Shown here in pieces: positions 27,769-36,524 of a stretch of DNA of 64,000 bases. Position 1 is the first letter of the stretch; every line of letters begins with the position of its first letter. The stretch is from Butyrivibrio sp. VCB2006 (lineage in GTDB: Bacteria > Bacillota > Clostridia > Lachnospirales > Lachnospiraceae). Where the stretch lies: contig NZ_ATVX01000002.1 in the NCBI RefSeq assembly GCF_000420945.1, forward strand, positions 124,001 through 188,000, in the 5' to 3' direction. The translations under genes were made by a program, and so were the position numbers. The notes beneath the pieces are model-generated. The model saw only the letters and a program-made list of their open reading frames with translations. It was not told the origin of the DNA and did not search any database.

Positions 27769-29913
27769 CTATACTCCCTTGTCCTGTTCAACCTTTTCAT
27801 TCTCTAATAGTTCAAAGGTATGTTTAATAACAACCTCGATATCATTGGCTCCGTTAGAACAAAATACCGATGCTACTGTGGCAAGACACTTTCTCTCATG
27901 TAAAAGCCTCTTGGCTCTAAGAACATCATTCTCAAAATATGTCTCATCATTTTCAAAGCCAAAGGCAACAAAGTTCTCCCCTGACAATCTGTAGACATTT
28001 TCTTCTCCAAAGGCCTCCATCATACTCTTGGCTGTATTTTGCACCATTGCATCTCCTGCGTCGTGGCCCAGGTTAGCATTTATTTCCTTAAGATCATCTA
28101 TCTCACAAAGCACATATCCAAAGGCTTGAGAAACATCCAGCTTTTCCTTCATAAATTCCTTGAGGGCTGTACGATTCTTGGCTCCGGACAAAGAATCATG
28201 GTAGCTGTAGTATATGATTCGGTCCTGCTCCTTGCGCTGATTTATCATCTGAGCAAAGAAGTAGGGCAAAACCCCCATTATCTCATAAACATTGTTTATA
28301 GATTCCTTGGGAATATCAGCTATTCCAACAAATCCAATGGGTTTATTACCGAGCACAAGAGGGCTAAATACTGCATTGGAAAGATTTCCCATTTCCATCA
28401 TGGAATACATAAATGGTGATAAATCCTTTATTTCTTCTGCATTCCGAATGATAAAACAATTATTCTCTGCTGTCATAATACATTCGTGCAGCTTTTCTAT
28501 TTCTTTTTCGGAAGGTATACTCTCAATTTCCTGATCCATAGGAGTAAGGCCGTCTGCATACCACTCGTATGTAGCCTGCATTGCTCCATTTTTTTCGCCT
28601 TCAAAAATATAGGTTCGCTTTGCCTGAAGTTCTTTTCCCAGATATTCAAGCAAAAGCTTAATGCTCTCAACGGGATTCCTTGAAGTTGCAGAAAACTGTA
28701 AGGATCTGTTGATAAAGCGCTCTCTGTCCATATCCGCCTGATCTCTTGTCCACCAGCTGACAAACTGCAGAATCATGATAATTATGAACACTACTATTCC
28801 AAAGCGCATAAAAGCGCCATAGGAATCCTCTAACTTGTTTTCTTCACCCCACATAAGTACATCCAAAACTGTCAGTGCAATCAGTATTCCTATTCCTATG
28901 TCGAAGTTTTTAAGCCCTGTTGGCCTATCCAGACTCTTGCAATGCATTCTGTTTTCAACCGAGTATATTATCATAATGATCAGATCGCTGGCAGCCACAA
29001 ATAAAGAAAAGTACACAAGCGAATTCATCATGTCTATATTTGCCACGTATCTTAGGAGGATCATACCCACTTCTGCGCCCACTGACACCACAAACGCCAG
29101 AATGTTATATATTTTCTTTTTTAATACGGTCAGGGAAACAAAAAAGACAACAAAAGGATATCCTATCATAGGAATCAAAAGTGTTCCTATGATACGCCAG
29201 AAATAATAATGACCAGACAAAAGCTGAATAACACTGGTGTTGATAAGGCACCACATGCCCACGCAGAATGAAGCTATTCCAAGGGCGATAACGTCAAAGG
29301 GCTGTCTGGATTTATCCGGAATTCCAAGCCACAAAATAACAAGAAGCAGTCCAAAGAAGATTATTAGTACTGAAGCAATTACCAAAAGTGCTCTGTCATA
29401 AATAAACCTTCGAATGTAATCTGCAGGTTTGCCTAAATACACTCTAAAGAGCTGACCTGACATCTCATTATTTATGAGCTGATCAAACTCCAGGGTGATG
29501 ATTTCACCACCATCTTCTCTTGAGATTCCAACATTATGAAAGGCTATTCCATAGCCCATTCCGGTAATGTTCTCTTCTGTGTTGAAATCATATATTCTGC
29601 GCTTTCCCATCATGACCTTAATATTTACATTTCTTGATTCAAAGCACAGACAATCTCCGTCAAAAATGTAATACGGAAGCTTCTTGGTAAGGACAATTTT
29701 ACCACCGTGATCTTTTACGTTAAGGGACGAAATCTTATAACTATTGCCGTTTTCATCAAGCCATTCATCATTGTAATCCGTCATTTCCGGCAGATAGCTG
29801 CGGCTGAAAGCATCCGAGAAGAAAAGTGCAATCACAAAAAGAAGTATCACTACGGCCGCAAATATTCTATTCAGTATTTTATTTATTCCGGTCTGTTTGT
29901 TACTTTCCTGCAT
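27769..29913 (-). CDS. 7TM-type membrane protein with GAF-like and degenerate GGDEF domains
   Basis: This 714-residue protein has a membrane helix at 13-35, an extracytoplasmic beta-rich domain to about 185, seven helices (about 190-395) resembling 7TMR-DISM architecture, a GAF-like region (about 430-570), and a GGDEF fold (580-714). The signature loop reads SGENF instead of GGDEF/GGEEF, so the catalytic glutamate position is Asn and cyclase activity is doubtful. The start at 29913 is set by AGGAG 7 nt upstream. It heads the operon with the two hybrid kinases and may supply their input. Confidence 0.85.
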   Translation of the reverse strand: MQESNKQTGINKILNRIFAAVVILLFVIALFFSDAFSRSYLPEMTDYNDEWLDENGNSYKISSLNVKDHGGKIVLTKKLPYYIFDGDCLCFESRNVNIKVMMGKRRIYDFNTEENITGMGYGIAFHNVGISREDGGEIITLEFDQLINNEMSGQLFRVYLGKPADYIRRFIYDRALLVIASVLIIFFGLLLVILWLGIPDKSRQPFDVIALGIASFCVGMWCLINTSVIQLLSGHYYFWRIIGTLLIPMIGYPFVVFFVSLTVLKKKIYNILAFVVSVGAEVGMILLRYVANIDMMNSLVYFSLFVAASDLIIMIIYSVENRMHCKSLDRPTGLKNFDIGIGILIALTVLDVLMWGEENKLEDSYGAFMRFGIVVFIIIMILQFVSWWTRDQADMDRERFINRSLQFSATSRNPVESIKLLLEYLGKELQAKRTYIFEGEKNGAMQATYEWYADGLTPMDQEIESIPSEKEIEKLHECIMTAENNCFIIRNAEEIKDLSPFMYSMMEMGNLSNAVFSPLVLGNKPIGFVGIADIPKESINNVYEIMGVLPYFFAQMINQRKEQDRIIYYSYHDSLSGAKNRTALKEFMKEKLDVSQAFGYVLCEIDDLKEINANLGHDAGDAMVQNTAKSMMEAFGEENVYRLSGENFVAFGFENDETYFENDVLRAKRLLHERKCLATVASVFCSNGANDIEVVIKHTFELLENEKVEQDKGV

Positions 29914-30040
29914 TTTCAATCTCCTATACGCATACTTCTTGTTATGCATACTTTCTGCTATACATAATTTTAACATGCAATATTACGTTAAATTATTATT
30001 TTAATATTAAATATTCATTCACGAATTAAGCTTTCTTGCG

Positions 30041-30069
30041 TTGACTTTCGCACACCACAGTGTTATAGT
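30041..30069 (+). promoter_or_regulatory. Promoter of tyrA-aroA
   Basis: TTGACT (30041-30046), a 17-nt spacer and TATAGT (30064-30069) form a strong SigA-type promoter, with TGT before the -10 as an extended element. The start codon follows about 41 nt later. Confidence 0.85.
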
Positions 30070-30110
30070 ATTATCCAGTAATCATGCGTGATATGGGGGA
30101 TTTTTCCATT

Positions 30111-31214
30111 ATGAATATAAAAACATACGGTTTTATAGGCCTTGGTCTTATTGGTGGTTCAATGGCCCGCGCAATTAAGGCCTTCGACCCAAGTTGTCGT
30201 ATCATGGCCTATGCTCCTCACAAATCTACTGTGGATGCAGCCAAAGCCGACGGCACTATAGACATTGCTCTCGATAAAATCGGACCTGAGTTCACAGAAT
30301 GTGACTACATTTTCCTGTGTGCTCCCGTAGAGATAAATAATGACAATCTTGAGCTTCTCCTTCCTTACTTAAATCCCAAGACTACACTTACAGACATTGG
30401 AAGCGTCAAGAACAGTATTCATGAAAAGGTAAAAGAACTGGGCCTGGAAGGACAGTTTATCGGCGGTCATCCCATGACCGGTACCGAACGAATCGGATAT
30501 CAGAACTCCAAGGCAGCCCTTCTTGAAAATGCCTATTATATCCTGACCAGGACAGATTCCTGCGACGAAGATAGATTAAGCGACTATTATGACCTGGTAA
30601 AGGGAATGGGAGCTATTCCTCTGGTAGTTCCTTATCTTCAGCATGACTTTGCCACAGCTGCCATCAGCCACGTGCCTCATGTTTTATCGGCAGCACTGGT
30701 TAACCTTGTAAAAAACAGTGACAATGAAGATGCCCTTATGAAGACTATTGCAGCCGGTGGTTTTAAGGATATTACAAGAATATCTTCCTCTTCTCCTGTA
30801 ATGTGGCAGCAGATCTGTAACACTAACTCAGACAATATATCAGGGCTTTTATCGAATCTCATAGATTCACTTATAGATATTAAGCTAGCTGTGGATGAGC
30901 ATGACAGTGATAAGCTTCTTGATTTCTTTACATCTGCCAGAAGCTACAGAGAGTCCTTCTCTGACTTTACCAGCGGCCCTATCCAGAAAACCTATGTACT
31001 GCATGTTGATATAAGCGATCAGCCCGGTAATCTGGCTAAGGTGGCAGTTCTTTTGTCAGAAAAAAACGTCAACATCAAGAACATTGGAATTGTTCATAAC
31101 AGAGAGTATGAGCGAGGAACACTTAAGATTGAGTTCCACACAGGAAATGACCTAAGCGAAGCCTCCAGGCTCCTGTCAGAAGCAGGATACACGGTGGTAT
31201 TAACTCAGTCATAA
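30111..31214 (+). CDS. tyrA: Prephenate dehydrogenase with C-terminal ACT domain
   Basis: TyrA oxidatively decarboxylates prephenate to 4-hydroxyphenylpyruvate for tyrosine. The 367-residue protein has an NAD-binding start GFIGLGLIGGS (GxGxxG), the catalytic segment GHPMTGTE, and an ACT domain from about residue 297 (VLHVDISDQPGNLAKV), which usually gives tyrosine feedback. The start at 30111 is placed 10 nt after GGGGGA; an ATG at 30084 lacks a ribosome site. It forms an operon with aroA, 53 nt downstream. Confidence 0.92.
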   Translation: MNIKTYGFIGLGLIGGSMARAIKAFDPSCRIMAYAPHKSTVDAAKADGTIDIALDKIGPEFTECDYIFLCAPVEINNDNLELLLPYLNPKTTLTDIGSVKNSIHEKVKELGLEGQFIGGHPMTGTERIGYQNSKAALLENAYYILTRTDSCDEDRLSDYYDLVKGMGAIPLVVPYLQHDFATAAISHVPHVLSAALVNLVKNSDNEDALMKTIAAGGFKDITRISSSSPVMWQQICNTNSDNISGLLSNLIDSLIDIKLAVDEHDSDKLLDFFTSARSYRESFSDFTSGPIQKTYVLHVDISDQPGNLAKVAVLLSEKNVNIKNIGIVHNREYERGTLKIEFHTGNDLSEASRLLSEAGYTVVLTQS

Positions 31215-31267
31215 ACACATAACATAAACCATTCAACCACTCACATATTAAGCACCGGAGATCACTT

Positions 31268-32596
31268 ATGATAGCATTGGAAAAAGCTAAGAAACCACTT
31301 AAAGGAGATGTTTTTGTACCCGGGGATAAATCCATATCCCACAGGAGCATTATGTTTGGAGCTCTGGCAGAAGGTACTACAGAAATAACAGGATTTCTTG
31401 AGAGTGCAGATTGTCTTTCAACAATTGATTGCTTCAAAAAGCTCGGAATTATAATCGATCACACCATGAGGCCTACCAATGGAGTACCTACTATTACCGT
31501 TCATGGCAGAGGACTTCATGGTCTTAAAAAGTGTGACTCGACTCTGTATACAGGAAATAGCGGAACTACCACAAGGCTTATGTCAGGAATTCTCGTTGCC
31601 CAGCCTTTTGACTCAAACATTACCGGGGACAGCTCTATAGAAAAAAGACCTATGAGCCGCGTTATTAAGCCTCTTACCCAGATGGGTGCTGATATCTCAT
31701 CTGTTATGGGCAACAACTGTGCCCCTCTTCACATCAAAGGAGGCAAGAAACTCCGGGGAATCAATTACAGAAATCCCATTGCTTCAGCCCAGGTTAAGTC
31801 TGCTATTCTCTTAGCAGGTCTTTATGCCGATGGTGAAACCGTTGTTTTTGAACCTGCCCTTTCAAGGAACCACTCAGAAATTATGCTCTCTTCCTTCGGA
31901 GCAGATGTTCACAATGAGCTTGCACGAGATGGTAGCGCCGCTGCTATCCTCCACCCGGGAATGCCACTTCACGGCATCAAGATAAATGTTCCCGGCGATA
32001 TTTCATCTGCTGCCTATTTTATCGCTGCAGCCTTGATGGTTCCGGGGTCTGAGCTTCTAATCAGAAATGTTGGCATAAATCCTACCAGAAGCGGAATTTT
32101 GACAATCCTCAAGCAGATGGGTGCTGATATTACTCTTCTTAATGTAAGCGAATCCGGAGAGCCCAGAGCTGACATTCTTGTTAAGTACAGTGAGCTCCAC
32201 GGAGGCAAGAACAATATGTTTGAAATTGGTGGAAAAGATATTCCTACAATGATAGATGAACTTCCTATGGTAGCAGTTCTGGCTGCTACTGCTGAGTGTG
32301 ACACAATAATCAAAGACGCCGCAGAGCTCAAGGTAAAAGAGTCTGACCGAATTGCCACAGTTGTAGAGAACCTGAAAGCAATGGGCGCCGATCTTGAGGC
32401 CACCGAGGATGGCATGATAATCCATGGCGGCAAACCCCTACACGGCGCTGACATCAACACTCATAACGACCACCGCCTTGCCATGTGCTTCGCTATAGGT
32501 GCTCTGGCAGCAGAAGGTACCACCAGAATATTGGATGATGCCTGTGTGGGAATTTCGTATCCGAGCTTCTTTGCTGACCTACAGCGACTTCTTTAA
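31268..32596 (+). CDS. aroA: 3-phosphoshikimate 1-carboxyvinyltransferase (EPSP synthase)
   Basis: AroA joins PEP and shikimate-3-phosphate in chorismate synthesis. The 442-residue protein shows the family blocks GDKSISHRS (phosphate-binding, residues 21-29), GNSGTTTRL (about 95-103, the PEP-loop; first Ala of the common GNAGT is Ser here) and KESDRI in the C-terminal half. The class cannot be assigned firmly by eye. A GGAG site precedes the ATG. A hairpin follows. Confidence 0.93.
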   Translation: MIALEKAKKPLKGDVFVPGDKSISHRSIMFGALAEGTTEITGFLESADCLSTIDCFKKLGIIIDHTMRPTNGVPTITVHGRGLHGLKKCDSTLYTGNSGTTTRLMSGILVAQPFDSNITGDSSIEKRPMSRVIKPLTQMGADISSVMGNNCAPLHIKGGKKLRGINYRNPIASAQVKSAILLAGLYADGETVVFEPALSRNHSEIMLSSFGADVHNELARDGSAAAILHPGMPLHGIKINVPGDISSAAYFIAAALMVPGSELLIRNVGINPTRSGILTILKQMGADITLLNVSESGEPRADILVKYSELHGGKNNMFEIGGKDIPTMIDELPMVAVLAATAECDTIIKDAAELKVKESDRIATVVENLKAMGADLEATEDGMIIHGGKPLHGADINTHNDHRLAMCFAIGALAAEGTTRILDDACVGISYPSFFADLQRLL

Positions 32597-32603
32597 AATC
32601 ACA

Positions 32604-32635
32604 AAAGCGGAAATGCCAATCAGCATTTCCGCTTT
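32604..32635. terminator. Terminator hairpin between aroA and the convergent small gene
   Basis: The stem AAAGCGGAAATGC/GCATTTCCGCTTT is 13 bp and perfect, with a 6-nt loop. The T-tract is short on both strands. Exactly the same arms recur at 38741-38777. Confidence 0.8.
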
Positions 32636-32646
32636 AATCATTCTTT

Positions 32647-32910
32647 CTAATTGTGCGTGAACCACTCATTTTCTTTGTAGCTAAAATACTCATACATTAA
32701 TTCATCAACAAATTCTGCATCTTGTGGTTCAACACATATTTCTTCATTTTCCAGCACACCAATAATGATATATCCTTCATCTTTAAGAATACTAAGGACG
32801 GATTGTTCTTCGTTTTGTAATTCTTCCATCCTCTTTGCCACCTTTTGCTGCTGATCTTTATTTTTTACAAGCATTGATATAAGAAAGGCATCTTTATCAT
32901 GTTGTTTCAT
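32647..32910 (-). CDS. Small acidic protein of unknown function (87 aa)
   Basis: I do not recognise this family. It has a basic, glutamine-rich N-terminal helix (residues 1-40) and an acidic C-terminal half with EEICVEPQDAEFVDELMYEY. It has no membrane segment or signal peptide. The strong ribosome site GGAGG lies 14 nt before this ATG and only 7-8 nt before another ATG that opens a 6-codon frame (MLYETT, stop), overlapping the start. A 14-bp inverted repeat lies in its leader. It closes the zinc-ribbon/sigma-factor cluster. Confidence 0.7.
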   Translation of the reverse strand: MKQHDKDAFLISMLVKNKDQQQKVAKRMEELQNEEQSVLSILKDEGYIIIGVLENEEICVEPQDAEFVDELMYEYFSYKENEWFTHN

Positions 32911-32928
32911 AGAGCATACAATAACCTC

Positions 32929-32975
32929 CTTTCTGTAATAAGATGTTTTTCTTGTTCTATTCTTATTACAGAAAG
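32929..32975 (-). promoter_or_regulatory. 14-bp perfect inverted repeat abutting the ribosome site of the 87-aa gene
   Basis: CTTTCTGTAATAAG (32929-32942) and CTTATTACAGAAAG (32962-32975) are perfect complements with a 19-nt loop. In the mRNA the 3' arm ends in AGAAAG immediately before GAGG, so the hairpin overlaps the start of the Shine-Dalgarno. It could mask translation or bind a regulator. A related CTGTAAT...ATTACAG repeat lies at 36439-36475. Confidence 0.6.
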
Positions 32976-33000
32976 ATCTGCATTCAGGTTTTACTCTTTT

Positions 33001-34065
33001 TCAAAAATCCACTTCCGTTTCCAATACTACCTTGCCTTCTGCAAGTGAAGAATCAAACCCTTCATTTTGAAGTTGTTTTTCAACCAGAGCTGCCATATCA
33101 GTTGTTGAGTAAACCTTCATTCCTATCTGGTCAAAAAAGTCTTTATACATATTGCCTGTTTCATAAAGGACATTGTCTTTTACGATACTCACATCAAAAT
33201 ATGGCACCTCATTGGCTTTTCCATATTCGCCCATTTTAGCATATGTATACAAATATTCCGGTTCTGATTCATCATCAGTCTTTTCAAAATAATAGGAAAA
33301 AATCAGCAAGTCCGACATATCTATTCCATAATCGCTATAAACATATTTTGTAGAACCATACCACAACTCGCCTCTTTCGGCATATTCAGCCACATTTCCG
33401 TAGAGGAAGTGCCAACTACCTTCTGCATCAACGTAGCTTTTTTCATATGAACTGTCATATGCTCCGCCAGAGGAAGTTGTTTCAATATATCCATATTCGT
33501 TTACTGCCAGGCTTTTTCTGGACCATGAATCACCGCAGTAACACAGCTTAAGTCCATCTTTCGTAGCCTTGAAAATCATTTTATTCTCATAGGTATCCAT
33601 TGGAGCCTTGAATTTAATAGCTACCATAAGTTCGCTTTGTCCATCATTACCACAGTCAATTAAGGCGTTTCTTGTTTCACTAATTTCAATGTCATCATTT
33701 GATTCAAAGAAAACACTTATCCCGCTTTTAAGTCCCTGAGCTATTTCATCCAGAGTATATGACTTACCATCTTCCAGTGTTTCCTTATAGCTGGAATAAT
33801 AGCCCTGATCTGCATCAAAAGAAATTTCGGCTACTTCCTGATTGTTAAGAAACGCTTCGTAAACTTCTGAAGGATCAAACTCATCTTCTTCATCTGAAAT
33901 CATAGTCTCAACACTGGATCCTCCATCAGAATCAATATTATCTTCTGCAGAAATCTGTGAAGCTGATTCATCAACAGGTGCACTATTCTGCGTTTTAGCA
34001 CCACAACCTCCAAGAATCTGTAATGACATCAAAACTCCAGCCATTAAAATAAATCTATTTTTCAT
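33001..34065 (-). CDS. Predicted lipoprotein of unknown function
   Basis: This 354-residue protein has a lipoprotein signal peptide with the lipobox LGGC (cysteine near residue 21), then an acidic low-complexity linker (about 25-70) and a soluble domain rich in Y, E and D. No family is recognised. The domain includes an ALIDCGNDGQSELMV segment that resembles FG-GAP/VCBS-like calcium loops seen in other clostridial lipoproteins, but that is only a resemblance. It lies directly after the membrane-tethered sigma factor and may be part of the same surface sensory system. Confidence 0.75.
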   Translation of the reverse strand: MKNRFILMAGVLMSLQILGGCGAKTQNSAPVDESASQISAEDNIDSDGGSSVETMISDEEDEFDPSEVYEAFLNNQEVAEISFDADQGYYSSYKETLEDGKSYTLDEIAQGLKSGISVFFESNDDIEISETRNALIDCGNDGQSELMVAIKFKAPMDTYENKMIFKATKDGLKLCYCGDSWSRKSLAVNEYGYIETTSSGGAYDSSYEKSYVDAEGSWHFLYGNVAEYAERGELWYGSTKYVYSDYGIDMSDLLIFSYYFEKTDDESEPEYLYTYAKMGEYGKANEVPYFDVSIVKDNVLYETGNMYKDFFDQIGMKVYSTTDMAALVEKQLQNEGFDSSLAEGKVVLETEVDF

Positions 34066-34107
34066 ATTTTCTTTTCACCCCTTCTTGTATGCGCCACCCA
34101 AGGACAA

Positions 34108-35763
34108 TCAGTCAGAAATAACCTGACTCATTTTGGTTATTACACCCTTGGAAAAAGACACACGGAACATATTACTCAAACTGGAACCTATATATTCTTC
34201 TATTCCATTCATGCTTACTTCTTCTGCAGTAACGTGAAAACTCTCATATGGGTTTTCATCATAGTCCATATAGGTTATAGAAGCATCTTTTTTAATTTCG
34301 CATGTGGCTCTGTCCAGAACAAGTTCAAGAGCCGAATAATCATTTGTATCGTCATCAACGTTTCTGTCATCATCCCAGTCATAATTCCTGATATGTGGTT
34401 CCCATTTTCCAAGTTTATCCAATCTGGATTTATTGGCCTCATAGTATTCTTTTTTCACCCATACAGAAACATTGGACATAGTAATGATCATGTTTTCATC
34501 ATTAAGCTTTGAAACGCTGTCGATTTTTCCACTTACATCATAGAATCCCTTATATAAATACAGGCTTCCCTTATACTCTTTCACTTGCTTATCTAGTTCT
34601 TCCTCTTCGCTGATCTTTTTTGTTTCTTCCTTCTTCTTTTCCTCTTGTTTCTTCTCTTCCTCTTGCTTTTTCTTTTCTTCCTGTTTCTTTTCTTCTTGTT
34701 TCTTCTTTTCTTCTTTCTTTTCTGCTTCTTTTTCCTTCTTGTTAGTATCTGTATCCTTCTTTTCCTCTGAAGTTGTACTATGAGAACTTGGAGTAGAAGT
34801 CTCAGGTTTTGCCACCTTTGGTTTTACAACATTTACAATTAAAAGAAGTATCGCAGCTGCGCATACTATCCTTATTACCATTGTCCTAAACGCTTTGTCT
34901 TTTAAAAACCTGTCAAAAAAGTGGCTTGTTGCACCAATAGAAGAACCTGCAATCTTCCCCGCCATATCGCCCGCTGTTTCCGCAGCTTTCTTGGCCATTT
35001 CTTTAGTCGCATCTTTAGCCGCGTCAGATATTGCTCCTTCGGAAGCAGAATTAACAGTATTCCCTGCTTTAGAAGTCCCCGTAAGGATTTTAGAGCCACC
35101 ACCCAGCACTGATTCAGCGAAAGCAGCCTTTGAAGTCTTCTTGAAGAATAGAGATAACAAGAGTGGCACAATAATAACGCTGTGAATTCTGACGCCATTC
35201 TTTTTCTCAAAGTCCTCAACTGCTGCAGAAACCTTTTTTCTGGAATAGTTGAGTCTACTCTTTATGGTGTCCTCAGGCACTTCCTGATACTCAGCAATCT
35301 GCTTTACACTCATTTCCTTGTAGTAATAAAGAACTACTGCTTCCTTCTGAGCCTGGGGAAGAGTATCAATTATTCCATCCATTATGCTCATAAGTTCCTT
35401 GCGATCATACGCAGATTCCGGAACCATCTCAATATCTTTGTTTTCAAGAGTATCAACAAACTCTGTTTCTTCATCGGATATGTCAGAAAAGCTTGTTGGC
35501 TTCTTTTTTACCAGATAGTTCTTACAGGTATTGACTATGATAACATCAAGCCAAGGGCCAAATTCTTTGGATGTATCAAAAGAATCAATATGCTCCATTG
35601 CTTTCATGAAAGAGTCCTGATACATATCCTCAGCATCTTCCTGCGTCTTAACATATTGTCTGGCTATATTAATTCCTTTTGCTTTGAAGAACTCATATAT
35701 TTTTCCAAAGCTTTCCACATCACCATTTTTGGCTTCCAGAATGCACTTCTTTATATCTTCCAT
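34108..35763 (-). CDS. ECF-type sigma factor fused to a transmembrane segment and extracytoplasmic domain
   Basis: This 551-residue protein begins with sigma region 2 (residues 20-85, AEDMYQDSFMKA) and region 4 (130-185, LPQAQKEAVVLYYYKEMS then helix-turn-helix EVPEDTIKSRLNYSRKK). The usual ECF factor ends near residue 185. Here follow an Ala/Gly/Lys-rich segment, one transmembrane helix (about 297-313), a Lys/Glu/Gln repeat coil (332-395) and an outer domain of about 155 residues. I infer a sigma factor held at the membrane and controlled by its own external domain, with no separate anti-sigma factor. It sits in a run of zinc-ribbon membrane proteins. Confidence 0.88.
   Translation of the reverse strand: MEDIKKCILEAKNGDVESFGKIYEFFKAKGINIARQYVKTQEDAEDMYQDSFMKAMEHIDSFDTSKEFGPWLDVIIVNTCKNYLVKKKPTSFSDISDEETEFVDTLENKDIEMVPESAYDRKELMSIMDGIIDTLPQAQKEAVVLYYYKEMSVKQIAEYQEVPEDTIKSRLNYSRKKVSAAVEDFEKKNGVRIHSVIIVPLLLSLFFKKTSKAAFAESVLGGGSKILTGTSKAGNTVNSASEGAISDAAKDATKEMAKKAAETAGDMAGKIAGSSIGATSHFFDRFLKDKAFRTMVIRIVCAAAILLLIVNVVKPKVAKPETSTPSSHSTTSEEKKDTDTNKKEKEAEKKEEKKKQEEKKQEEKKKQEEEKKQEEKKKEETKKISEEEELDKQVKEYKGSLYLYKGFYDVSGKIDSVSKLNDENMIITMSNVSVWVKKEYYEANKSRLDKLGKWEPHIRNYDWDDDRNVDDDTNDYSALELVLDRATCEIKKDASITYMDYDENPYESFHVTAEEVSMNGIEEYIGSSLSNMFRVSFSKGVITKMSQVISD
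34606..34742 (-). repeat. Low-complexity K/E/Q coding repeat in the sigma-factor fusion
   Basis: The DNA is a run of TTCTTC/TTTCTT/CTTGTT units on the plus strand. It encodes repeated KKEE and KKQEE segments, expected to form a single charged helix or coil. It may vary in length between strains. Confidence 0.75.
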
Positions 35764-35771
35764 GAATTACC

Positions 35772-36416
35772 TCATCCAAGCTGAGTTCCACACTTCGTAC
35801 AAAATTTCATATTTCCGTTAAGCTGCGCGCCGCAGTGAGTGCAAAATTTAGGCTTGATCTTTTCTTCCAAAACGCCATGATTGTACTCATATTCCTCATC
35901 ATCTTTATAAAGCATTTCAAAGACCTCATCAGCATGTTCATACAGTTTTACAAATGCTTCAGCTTCCTCAAGCCTCTTTTTCTCAGTATTCCTAACAAGT
36001 CTTAGATATAATGCAGGAAGCGCTATCATTGCAAAAAAGCCATATACCAATATGCATAGACCAACAATAACATCAGCAGGGAAAACAGGTACAAGAAGCC
36101 ATCCCCAGTGAGCGATGTTTGCTATGGTTGCAAAAGCAGCTCCGCCACTAACCTTAGAATAAAAATGATTATTATTATAAATAAGCGCTGCAATAAATAA
36201 GCCAAAATACAAAAGACCTAGTATAGTTCCTAGCACAGCAACTCTGGCAAAATGGCTATAGAGAATGGAAACCACAAATATAATACCAATCTCCTGCAAT
36301 GAAGATATTCTTGCATCTTTTATAAGAGAATCAATAAGCGAAATCCTACTTTTCGCAGTATGATACTCCATTGCAGCAAATTGCGCGTTTTCAAATGAAT
36401 AAATTGTTTTAGACAT
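35772..36416 (-). CDS. Membrane protein with C-terminal zinc ribbon
   Basis: This 214-residue protein has about four hydrophobic helices (45-135) and a C-terminal zinc ribbon CTHCG...CTKCG (residues 190-210). No enzyme motif is visible. Its stop codon is 8 nt before the sigma-fusion gene, so the two are coupled. The zinc ribbon at the cytosolic end may bind a partner in this cluster. Confidence 0.8.
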   Translation of the reverse strand: MSKTIYSFENAQFAAMEYHTAKSRISLIDSLIKDARISSLQEIGIIFVVSILYSHFARVAVLGTILGLLYFGLFIAALIYNNNHFYSKVSGGAAFATIANIAHWGWLLVPVFPADVIVGLCILVYGFFAMIALPALYLRLVRNTEKKRLEEAEAFVKLYEHADEVFEMLYKDDEEYEYNHGVLEEKIKPKFCTHCGAQLNGNMKFCTKCGTQLG

Positions 36417-36438
36417 ATTATTTCTCCCTTCAGAAATT

Positions 36439-36475
36439 CAACTGTAATTTATTGTTTCTAAATAAATTACAGTTG
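36439..36475 (-). promoter_or_regulatory. 15-bp perfect inverted repeat in the leader of the zinc-ribbon membrane gene
   Basis: CAACTGTAATTTATT and AATAAATTACAGTTG are perfect complements around a 7-nt loop, about 10 nt before the ribosome site GAAGGGAG. There is no U-tract after it on the minus strand, so it is not a standard terminator. It shares the core CTGTAAT/ATTACAG with the repeat at 32929-32975. Confidence 0.6.
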
Positions 36476-36524
36476 AAAAGAAAAAAGGTTTTATATTATT
36501 TACATTTATCAACAAAATATATTT

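Noticed and set aside
34606..34742. Short tandem repeats as a regulatory or mobile element
   Set aside because: They code in frame for a Lys/Glu/Gln coil between a membrane helix and the outer domain.
35182..35784. 200-codon plus-strand frame
   Set aside because: Antisense to the sigma-factor region with conserved sigma motifs on the other strand.
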